From NCBI GenBank assembly GCA_017468425.1, contig JAFUIO010000002.1, positions 1 through 64,000 of the forward strand: a stretch of DNA of 64,000 nucleotides, read 5' to 3'. Source of the DNA: Clostridia bacterium (lineage in GTDB: Bacteria; Bacillota; Clostridia; Oscillospirales; Acutalibacteraceae). The notes below the pieces were generated by a model. That model worked only from the letters and a program-made list of their open reading frames with translations. It was not told where the DNA came from and did not search any database. Shown in pieces: positions 41,507 to 48,308 of the stretch (within the stretch, counting starts at the first letter, position 1; every line of letters starts with the position of its first letter). The position numbers and the translations under genes were made by a program.

Positions 41507-42496
41507 ATGAAATATGCAATAATAGGTACAGGCTGGATTGCAAAAGCCTTCGCTGACGGAGTTAAGATAGCAGAAGGGATTTCGCCCTTTGCAGTATACT
41601 CAAGAACACGTGAAAAGGGTGAAGAATTCGCAGGAAAAACAGGCGCTGAAAAGGTGTTTACAGACCTTGAAGAAATGGTACTTTGCGATGAAATTGATGC
41701 AGTTTATATTGCTTCGCCCAATGCCTTCCATTACAAGCAGAGTAAGCTGTTTTTGGAGCACGGAAAACATGTAATCTGTGAAAAACCGATTACTGTTTGC
41801 CCGTCAGAATTTGAGGAGCTATTTGCTCTTGCAAAGTCAAAAAAACTTGTGTATATGGAAGCCATAATGATGATGCATTTTCCCAACAGATTTCTCATTG
41901 AAAATGCAATAAAACGCATCGGAAAAATCTTCTCCGCAAGGGTGGATTTTTCACAACTTTCTTCAAAATACCCGGCTCTTGTAAGAGGTGAAAATCCCAA
42001 CATTTTTAATCCCGAAATGGCAACAGGTTGCCTTATGGATCTGGGGATTTACAACATATATTTCGCTTTGTATTATTTCGGAAAACCTGAAAAAATCACT
42101 TCAACTTCTCTTAAGCTTGACACAGGGGCAGACGCTCTGGGAACGGCGGTTTTCCATTATCCCGACAAGCAGATTACCCTCACTTACTCAAAGGTAGGGC
42201 AGTCAAGAACAGCAACTGAAATTTACGGTGATAAGGGTACAGTCGTAGTAGAATCAATAAGTAAGCTGGTTAATATCAGCCTTATTTCCAACAATGGTGA
42301 TATGGAAATTATTGCTGATGATACGGAAAAAGAAGAAGTTATGAGCTGGGAAGCCAAAGACTTTTTCCGCTTTATCCGTGACTATGATGCTTGTTCTGAT
42401 GAGTATGAAAAATGTGCGGAATTCTCGCTTGAAGTGAGTCGTGTTATGGCAGAAATAAGAAAACAGAATGGCCTGAATTATACATCTGTCAGATAA
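41507..42496 (+). CDS. Second Gfo/Idh/MocA family oxidoreductase
   Basis: 329 residues from MKYAIIGTGWIAKAF (an in-frame TTG two codons upstream is less likely; AAAGGTGG serves the ATG). The NAD(P) motif is IIGTGWIAKAF, and CEKPITVCPSEF carries the family Lys. MATGCLMDLGIYNIYF is in the substrate domain. It is only distantly like the preceding paralogue and closer to the short dihydrodiol-dehydrogenase/sugar-dehydrogenase branch. It ends at a strong terminator. Confidence 0.9.
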   Translation: MKYAIIGTGWIAKAFADGVKIAEGISPFAVYSRTREKGEEFAGKTGAEKVFTDLEEMVLCDEIDAVYIASPNAFHYKQSKLFLEHGKHVICEKPITVCPSEFEELFALAKSKKLVYMEAIMMMHFPNRFLIENAIKRIGKIFSARVDFSQLSSKYPALVRGENPNIFNPEMATGCLMDLGIYNIYFALYYFGKPEKITSTSLKLDTGADALGTAVFHYPDKQITLTYSKVGQSRTATEIYGDKGTVVVESISKLVNISLISNNGDMEIIADDTEKEEVMSWEAKDFFRFIRDYDACSDEYEKCAEFSLEVSRVMAEIRKQNGLNYTSVR

Positions 42497-42550
42497 TATA
42501 AAACAACGCAAAAAACGAAAGAAAAGTAATATCAGAATATAACTTTTTTA

Positions 42551-42588
42551 TGACATCTTTTCACTTACGGAAAGATGTCATTTTTTTG
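42551..42588 (+). terminator. Rho-independent terminator
   Basis: A 10-bp perfect stem (TGACATCTTT / AAAGATGTCA) with a 10-base loop, followed by seven T. It separates the sugar oxidoreductases from the surface-fibre locus. The rest of the 340-base gap holds only the promoter at 42702 and an AT-rich leader. Confidence 0.92.
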
Positions 42589-42701
42589 TTGAAATTATTT
42601 CGTAATTGTTACAAAAAAATACGGAATTTCAGAGTGTTTCAAATTAATAAACATTATTGTGAAAATTGTTAAAAAATTATGAAGATAAGGAGCGTTTTTG
42701 G

Positions 42702-42730
42702 TTGACAAATTGACAGTAAAGTGGTACAAT
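42702..42730 (+). promoter_or_regulatory. Sigma-A promoter of the surface-fibre locus
   Basis: TTGACA, exactly 17 bases, then TACAAT. It leaves a leader of about 100 bases before the EAL-like gene. It is the clearest promoter at the head of a run of seven genes in the same direction. Confidence 0.8.
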
Positions 42731-42836
42731 ACAATGGATAGAATAGAGTTAGTGGGAGTATGTCTTCTTTAAAATTCTTTAACGGAAAATACCCCGATAA
42801 TTCTTCCGAAATCCTGCAATACGGAGAGTGCTTTTT

Positions 42837-43586
42837 ATGGCTGAAGAAAAAAAAGAAACTATAAAAGTTCCAAGAGCAAGAACGATGGAAATGTTGTTCA
42901 AACCTGTGTTTGACGTCGGTCTTAATATGGCAGTTGATTATTACACACGCATTCTGATTACTGATTATAAGGTAGGCATTATCCAGCCTGAAACTTATAT
43001 TCCGGTGGCAGAAAAATCAAATCAGATTGCCGACATCGGCAAATGGGCAATTGAAGAAGCCTGCGATGTTATGATCAGAGCCGAACAGAGAGATGTCGGA
43101 ATCAACAGTGTTATCCTCTGGACATCACTCAAGCATCTTAACAAGAAAAATTTTGTCAAATCAATGACTAATATTGTTGACAAAAAAGAAATTGAACACG
43201 ATAAGTTCTGTTTCCAGATTACAGATCACATTCTTCAGGCTGATCAGGATATAATTTCTCAGAACATCCGCGATTTACGTAAAGAAGGCTTCCGCGTAGC
43301 AATTGATGATTTCGGTGTTGAATATTCATCACTTACGAATCTCGGTCAATATGAAGTAGACTATATCGGTATCGATTCTTCACTTACCCGCGATATAGAA
43401 ATAAATGAGCGTCAGCTGAATATGCTCCAGGGTATTATTGATTTCGCAAAGAAAATCGAAACCAAGGTTATGGTCGGCGGCGTTGAAACTATGGAAAAAG
43501 CTGAACTTCTCAAAACCATGGGAGTTGACAGACTGTCAGGACCGCTTTACGGTGATTTTATAAAAGAAAAAGAAATTACTCTGTGA
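42837..43586 (+). CDS. Degenerate EAL-domain protein
   Basis: 249 residues from MAEEKKETIK (GGAGAG 8 bases upstream). The EAL barrel can be followed through LFKPVFDVG, IIQPETYIPVAE, IGKWAIEEACD, IDDFGVEYSSL and VGGVET. The catalytic EAL glutamate is missing (YTRILI in its place), the ITE glutamate is Asp, the conserved Lys before ID is Gly, and the Glu of AEGVE is Gly. It should not hydrolyse cyclic-di-GMP but could bind it or a protein partner. It has no GGDEF or membrane part. As the first gene of the fibre locus, it may tune production by cyclic-di-GMP. Confidence 0.85.
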   Translation: MAEEKKETIKVPRARTMEMLFKPVFDVGLNMAVDYYTRILITDYKVGIIQPETYIPVAEKSNQIADIGKWAIEEACDVMIRAEQRDVGINSVILWTSLKHLNKKNFVKSMTNIVDKKEIEHDKFCFQITDHILQADQDIISQNIRDLRKEGFRVAIDDFGVEYSSLTNLGQYEVDYIGIDSSLTRDIEINERQLNMLQGIIDFAKKIETKVMVGGVETMEKAELLKTMGVDRLSGPLYGDFIKEKEITL

Positions 43587-43619
43587 TTATAGCTATCCTT
43601 ACGAAAGGAGTTGGATATA

Positions 43620-44492
43620 TTGGCAAAAAAACAAAATGTGCAGTTTGACCCGAATAATCCTGAAATGGAAAAATACGGTGTCCGCACATCAGCAAAAAAA
43701 GTCAGAAAAAATAAATTGTTTCTGCGTATCGTTGTTATCATCCTTGTATTATTGCTTTTGTTCCTTTCAATATTCTTCGGATGTGTAACTTACGCAAATC
43801 AGGCAGGTCGATTCACAGTAAACCTTGACCCTGATGCAATTGAAAAATACGGTATCACACTTTGTGAAAGCTATGAACAGGCATACGGTTTAGGTGCCTG
43901 GGCAAACGGAGGTACAGGGCCGGATGGCAAGCCCAACGCTGAAAGTAACTATGAATCAGGCGTTTTAATCCGCGGTAATGCTGTTGAAAATATGGATAAC
44001 ATTACAGAGGAGTGGTTGCCGGAAGATATCGACAGTGCAAATCACTCAGGCAGCCACAACGGTGATGCTAACAAAGACGGCGAAATTGACTACATAGCAT
44101 ATACTTTCTACCTTAAAAACGTAGGTAGAGAAGATGCAGACTATAATGCTTCAATAGACGTTCTTTCAGTAGACCTTGATGCCGACGAGGCACTCAGAGT
44201 AAAGGTTTACAGAAACGGTGAAGCAATTACTTACGGTAAAAAACCTGTCAAAGGTACTGAAAAAAATGAATATGCAAAATTCGGTATCGACAAGTTCTTT
44301 GCAAAAGAAAACAAGGTTATGGATAGAAACGTAACCAACTTTAAATCAGGCGCGGTTGACAAATATACAATTGTCATCTGGCTTGAAGGATGGGATCCTG
44401 AATGTGTTGATAAAATTATGGGAGGAGAGGTTAAGCTGTCTATGATGTTCCATATTATAGACAAAGAAGCCGAAAACGAGGAGCTTGTTTAG
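43620..44492 (+). CDS. Membrane-anchored TasA/camelysin-like protein
   Basis: 290 residues from a TTG 9 bases after GAAAGGAG. A basic N-terminal tail (~28 residues), a transmembrane helix at about 30-52 and a YANQAG segment precede an extracellular beta-rich domain. Its C-terminal stretch YTIVIWLEGWDPECVDKIMG and the following MMFHI match the end of the next gene's product (FLWLEGNDADCEML..AMTLEI), so the two share a fold. A DxNKDGEIDY loop at about residue 150 may bind calcium. The stop is TAG, the rarest stop in this window. It may be a base or nucleator for the TasA-like fibre. Confidence 0.6.
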   Translation: MAKKQNVQFDPNNPEMEKYGVRTSAKKVRKNKLFLRIVVIILVLLLLFLSIFFGCVTYANQAGRFTVNLDPDAIEKYGITLCESYEQAYGLGAWANGGTGPDGKPNAESNYESGVLIRGNAVENMDNITEEWLPEDIDSANHSGSHNGDANKDGEIDYIAYTFYLKNVGREDADYNASIDVLSVDLDADEALRVKVYRNGEAITYGKKPVKGTEKNEYAKFGIDKFFAKENKVMDRNVTNFKSGAVDKYTIVIWLEGWDPECVDKIMGGEVKLSMMFHIIDKEAENEELV

Positions 44493-44590
44493 GAAAAAAG
44501 TGAACAACACACTTTCTTAATTAAGCAAGTTCCTTAAGTAACTTTTCTCCCCTTAAAAATTATCAACACATATTTGGATATATATTTAAA

Positions 44591-44617
44591 TGAAAGTAAA
44601 ACTTTCAGAAATTTTTT
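44591..44617 (+). promoter_or_regulatory. Stem-loop ahead of the TasA-like gene
   Basis: A TGAAAGT-AAA-ACTTTCA stem-loop followed by GAAATTTTTTA lies just before the GGAGGT of the TasA-like gene. It resembles a weak terminator or an attenuator, or a 5' stability element of an abundant message. Confidence 0.4.
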
Positions 44618-44632
44618 ATGGAGGTAATATTC

Positions 44633-45448
44633 ATGAGAAAAACAATGAGAAAAAGTGCGTTGCTCTCATCAGTAGCAATGCTCATCGTTTCAGCTATCGT
44701 TCTTACATCTGCTACATATGCATGGTTCTCATCATCAAAAGTTGTTGCAGTTGAAGAACTCGATGCAAGTGTTAAAGTAACAACAGGTCTCCTTATCTCA
44801 GTTGATAAGGGTGGAAACTGGGGCACACAGGTTGACTTCGCAGACGCAGTTTCTGTTAACGGTACTTGGGGTGCAGGTTATGCAAAGGATATGGTATTTG
44901 ATCCCGTATCAACAGCAGACGGTGAAACATGGATTTCAGCTGTTTACAACGAAGATACAAAAGCTCTCGACACATCAGCTGCAGTTGTAGGTACAAACCT
45001 TGTAGCTGTTCCTCTCTGGGTAACAGGTCCTGCTGATGCAAACGTTAAAGCTGTTGTTAAATTCGACGGCACAGATTCACAGGCAGCAAAATGTATGAAA
45101 TTTGCTCTTGTTCCTGCTAACGACGCTGGTGATGCAGTTGCATCAGGTGCATACGATGAAGCAGTTGCAGCAGAAGCTAATGCTGACAACAAGTTTATGG
45201 GTATCTCATCAGCAGGTACAGCAGCAACAGCTGGTGCTTACGTATCAGACGGCGGTAAAACAATCAACGAAGTTGCAGCAGACGGCGGTATCACATTCAC
45301 AATTCCTGCAGGCACAACAACAGATGCTCCCTTGAAATATGTAGCATTCCTTTGGCTTGAAGGTAACGATGCAGACTGCGAAATGCTTAAATTCGACGTT
45401 GCCGGTGAAGACGTAACATTCGCAATGACACTTGAAATCGTTGACTAA
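44633..45448 (+). CDS. TasA-like secreted fibre protein with SipW-type signal
   Basis: 271 residues from MRKTMRKSALL (GGAGGT 7 bases upstream, near-consensus). The signal peptide ends in TSATYAWFSSS, the AWF-type motif processed by SipW-class peptidases in TasA and camelysin proteins. The mature part is rich in Ala, Gly, Asp and Thr and poor in Lys and aromatics, typical of an abundant assembled surface protein. It ends FLWLEGNDADCEML and AMTLEIVD. TasA proteins form extracellular fibres in biofilm matrix. Flanking stem-loops suggest separate control of its message. The SipW gene lies just downstream. Confidence 0.8.
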   Translation: MRKTMRKSALLSSVAMLIVSAIVLTSATYAWFSSSKVVAVEELDASVKVTTGLLISVDKGGNWGTQVDFADAVSVNGTWGAGYAKDMVFDPVSTADGETWISAVYNEDTKALDTSAAVVGTNLVAVPLWVTGPADANVKAVVKFDGTDSQAAKCMKFALVPANDAGDAVASGAYDEAVAAEANADNKFMGISSAGTAATAGAYVSDGGKTINEVAADGGITFTIPAGTTTDAPLKYVAFLWLEGNDADCEMLKFDVAGEDVTFAMTLEIVD

Positions 45449-45560
45449 TTAATTGAATCAACTATATTTTAGTGATTGTTCAACTTTAGAGTTATAAACA
45501 TAGCTCGCTGAATCGTTTCAAATATCGGCTTTTGAAACAGCTTAAAACTTAAAACATAGG

Positions 45561-45587
45561 CCGGGCGGGGTTAACCGCCTCGCCCGG
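45561..45587 (+). terminator. GC-rich hairpin after the TasA-like gene
   Basis: A 10-bp stem (CCGGGCGGGG against CCTCGCCCGG, with one G-T pair) and a 7-base loop stand out in very AT-rich DNA. No clean T-run follows (TATGTGTTTCC). It may protect the 3' end of the fibre message or reduce read-through to sipW. Confidence 0.6.
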
Positions 45588-45613
45588 TATGTGTTTCCTT
45601 TCAGAAAACACAA

Positions 45614-45628
45614 TCTGATTTAATCAGA
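45614..45628. promoter_or_regulatory. 15-base palindrome upstream of sipW
   Basis: TCTGATT-T-AATCAGA is a perfect 7-1-7 palindrome in the 308-base gap between the TasA-like and SipW genes. It is a likely operator. The rest of the gap is AT-rich, with no reading frame. Confidence 0.45.
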
Positions 45629-45756
45629 CTAAACAAATCAGTGCAAATACTGTTAATAATATAAATTCTATTAAATTCGAAAATAAAAGAGAAATCTTTT
45701 AATATATATGAAAAGCACAAAGAAAAATCATAAAGAATAAAGGTGGGTTCCGAAAC

Positions 45757-46590
45757 ATGGCGGAAGAAAAAAAGACAAGTAGTGTAATAGAAACCATAGG
45801 TGACGTAATTACCGCAATAATACTGGTATTCTCAGTTATATTTACAGCTCTGACTTTGTCATCGGCAAATTCAGAAAACGGTTTACCTAATATTGCCGGT
45901 TATTCGTTGTTCTCTGTTCAGTCAGACTCAATGGAACCTGTGTTTTATACAGGCGATTTGCTTGTTATTAAAGAATACCAGGGCGAAGAACTTAATTCCG
46001 GTGATATCATTTCATTCAGAACAATTGAGCAGGGCCAGTACATTATCAACACCCATAGAATTGTTGAATGTCATGATATCGGCGGTATCAAAACATACAC
46101 CACACGAGGTGATAATACACCCGCGAACGACCAGACTGACGTTGTTGCAAGTGAAATTGTCGGTGTTTATGCCTACAAAGCAAACCAGAAGAACGGCGTT
46201 GACGATGGTACAAGAGTAAAAGGTGTAGGTAAAATCATCGATATCGTTAAAGGTACAGGCGAATCAGGTGAAAAATGGACCTGGACTCTCAACGAAGGTA
46301 CTGAAAACGAAAGAAGACTTAACCTTTCATTCCTTCTCTTCATAATTGTTCCGCTTGCTCTTATCTTCCTCTTACAGATTTATAAGTTTATCAAGGCTCT
46401 TAATGAATCTAAAGCAGAAAAAGCAAAGGCAGAAATTCTTGAAAACGGTGAACTTTCAGAAGAACTCAAGAAGAAAGCAATTGAAGAGTATCTTGCAAAA
46501 CAGGCAGCTGAAGCAAAAGATGCAGAAAAGCCTGCTGAGGAAACATCCGGGGATGCTCCTGCGGATGCAGAGAATAAAGACGAAAACTAA
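45757..46590 (+). CDS. sipW: SipW-type (ER-type) signal peptidase I
   Basis: 277 residues. An N-terminal transmembrane helix at about 12-38 is followed by the nucleophile in VQSDSMEPVFYTGD. The general base is the His of NTHRIVE rather than the Lys of ordinary bacterial leader peptidases. GDNTPANDQ and a second transmembrane helix at about 190-212 follow, with a charged Ala/Glu-rich cytoplasmic tail of ~60 residues. In Bacillus, SipW cleaves TasA and TapA. Here the AWF-signal protein is directly upstream and the anchored TasA-like protein before it, so they are the expected substrates. AAAGGTGG precedes the ATG. Confidence 0.92.
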   Translation: MAEEKKTSSVIETIGDVITAIILVFSVIFTALTLSSANSENGLPNIAGYSLFSVQSDSMEPVFYTGDLLVIKEYQGEELNSGDIISFRTIEQGQYIINTHRIVECHDIGGIKTYTTRGDNTPANDQTDVVASEIVGVYAYKANQKNGVDDGTRVKGVGKIIDIVKGTGESGEKWTWTLNEGTENERRLNLSFLLFIIVPLALIFLLQIYKFIKALNESKAEKAKAEILENGELSEELKKKAIEEYLAKQAAEAKDAEKPAEETSGDAPADAENKDEN

Positions 46591-46623
46591 AATATAAAAT
46601 CTGGCTGCAAAACCCTTCGTATG

Positions 46624-46640
46624 GACGGCCGTCGGCCGTC
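46624..46640 (+). repeat. GC-rich stem-loop between sipW and AAA+ gene
   Basis: GACGGCC-GTC-GGCCGTC forms a 7-bp stem with a 3-base loop. No T-run follows, so it is more likely an mRNA processing or stability element than a terminator. Confidence 0.5.
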
Positions 46641-46710
46641 TGTATGAAAGCGCAACGGATTATATATATAATAGAAAGCAAATTTTTTAAAAATTTACGA
46701 GGTGACAAAA

Positions 46711-48255
46711 ATGAGCATACTGTTGAACTTCATTCAGGATTTTTTGGGACAGTTCTTTGTAAGCGGTTTTTGGGGAATGCTTAAAGGCTTAGGTAAAGGC
46801 TTTATCAACATCTTCAATTTCCCGAAATACATAGAAATCTTCAAAAAATATTCATCCAACTTCGGTGCAGGCGAATGGGCGCTCGCAATTCTTTGCGTAG
46901 TTCTTATCGTTGCAGCACTTGCAGCAATTGTATTTGTGATTGCGCTTCTTCTTAAGAAATATGTAAGAGTCCGCAAAACTCTTGTTGATCAGGAAGAGCT
47001 TCTTAACGAAGTTGGTAACCTTAATCGTGAAGTTATCAAACTTAATATGGAAAAGCAGAAAATCCTTGCTATGAAAGTTTCACAGTTAGGCCTCAGACCT
47101 GATGAAGATCCTTATGAGGATATAGAAGAAAAGAAAGAAGAAACAGAAGAAGAAGTCGACACAACTGCTGAAGATTACAGCCGTTTCTACAAGCTCACTC
47201 AGGTTGACCTTGCTATGAAGGATTATGTTCAGCACGATTTCGATAACGATATCACTCTTCCTGAATTCTGTGAGCGTTTCCGTAACTTTGCATGTAGCAG
47301 ACTTGGTCTTTACTATGAAATTGACACTCTCCGTCTTTTCATTTCTGGTTTTGCTGCTGCAAGACTTATCATCCTTCAGGGTATTTCAGGTACAGGTAAA
47401 ACTTCACTTCCCTATGCTTTCGGTAAATTTATTCAGAATGACGTAACTATTGCTTCTGTTCAGCCTTCATGGCGTGACCGTACAGAGCTTTTCGGTTACT
47501 TCAACGAATTCACAAAACGTTTCAATGAAACAGAAGTTCTTAAGAGAATGTATGAAGCTTGCTTCATGGAAGACGTTTCAGTTGTTATCCTGGACGAAAT
47601 GAATATCGCTCGTGTTGAATATTACTTCGCTGAGCTTCTTTCAATCCTCGAAATGCCTTCACGTGATGAATGGGTTGTTTCACTTGTTCCCACAGTATGG
47701 CCCACTGACCCCGAACTTTTCTTCGATGGTAAATTCAGACTTCCTCCCAATATGTGGTATGTCGGCACAATCAATAACGACGACTCTACTTTCGCCGTTA
47801 CTGATAAGGTTTATGACCGTGCTATTCCCATCGATATCAATACAAAAGGTAAATTCTTCGAAGCACCGCTTACAGATCCTCTTTACCTTAACTACAAACA
47901 TCTTGAAGCTCTCTTTGATGAAGCTAAAGAAAAATATCCTGTTTCAGAAGAAGCTCTTAAGAAATTTGCTCAGCTTGACGACTATGTTATCGAACATTTC
48001 CGTATTGCTTTCGGTAACCGTATTTTAAAACAGCTTAAAGACTTTGTTCCTGTTTACGTTGGTTGTGGCGGTAAGGAAATCGATGGTATCGACTTCATCC
48101 TTGCTCACAAAATTCTTCGTAAATTCGAAAGCCTTAACGTTTCTTACATCCGTAATGAAATCGGCGGTCTTATTACTTATCTTAACAAAAACTTTGGTAA
48201 AAATAACATGAAGGATTCTAAGGATTACCTTGAAAGACTTCAGAAGCTTATGTAA
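46711..48255 (+). CDS. Membrane-tethered McrB-like AAA+ ATPase
   Basis: 514 residues from MSILLNFIQ (GAGGTGA 5 bases upstream). An amphipathic N-terminus and a strong transmembrane helix at about 56-82 are followed by a coiled coil (~88-125) and an acidic linker. The AAA+ module has Walker A GISGTGKTS near residue 224, Walker B VVILDEMNIA near 291, sensor-1 VGTINND near 352 and the VYDRAIP arginine near 370, the pattern of McrB-type ATPases. No DNA-binding domain of classical McrB is seen. The membrane tether and the fibre-gene neighbours argue for a role at the cell envelope rather than restriction. The next gene probably encodes its partner. Confidence 0.85.
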   Translation: MSILLNFIQDFLGQFFVSGFWGMLKGLGKGFINIFNFPKYIEIFKKYSSNFGAGEWALAILCVVLIVAALAAIVFVIALLLKKYVRVRKTLVDQEELLNEVGNLNREVIKLNMEKQKILAMKVSQLGLRPDEDPYEDIEEKKEETEEEVDTTAEDYSRFYKLTQVDLAMKDYVQHDFDNDITLPEFCERFRNFACSRLGLYYEIDTLRLFISGFAAARLIILQGISGTGKTSLPYAFGKFIQNDVTIASVQPSWRDRTELFGYFNEFTKRFNETEVLKRMYEACFMEDVSVVILDEMNIARVEYYFAELLSILEMPSRDEWVVSLVPTVWPTDPELFFDGKFRLPPNMWYVGTINNDDSTFAVTDKVYDRAIPIDINTKGKFFEAPLTDPLYLNYKHLEALFDEAKEKYPVSEEALKKFAQLDDYVIEHFRIAFGNRILKQLKDFVPVYVGCGGKEIDGIDFILAHKILRKFESLNVSYIRNEIGGLITYLNKNFGKNNMKDSKDYLERLQKLM

Positions 48256-48308
48256 TATCTTAAGCTTTATAGCACAACTAATCTTCAAACAAAAGGGGAC
48301 GTTCTCAG

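Noticed and set aside
42760-42864. 34-residue frame between the 42702 promoter and the EAL-like gene, overlapping its start
   Set aside because: The GGGAG lies only one or two bases from the ATG, too close to initiate, and the product is a poly-Lys-ending read of the EAL gene's 5' end in another frame.
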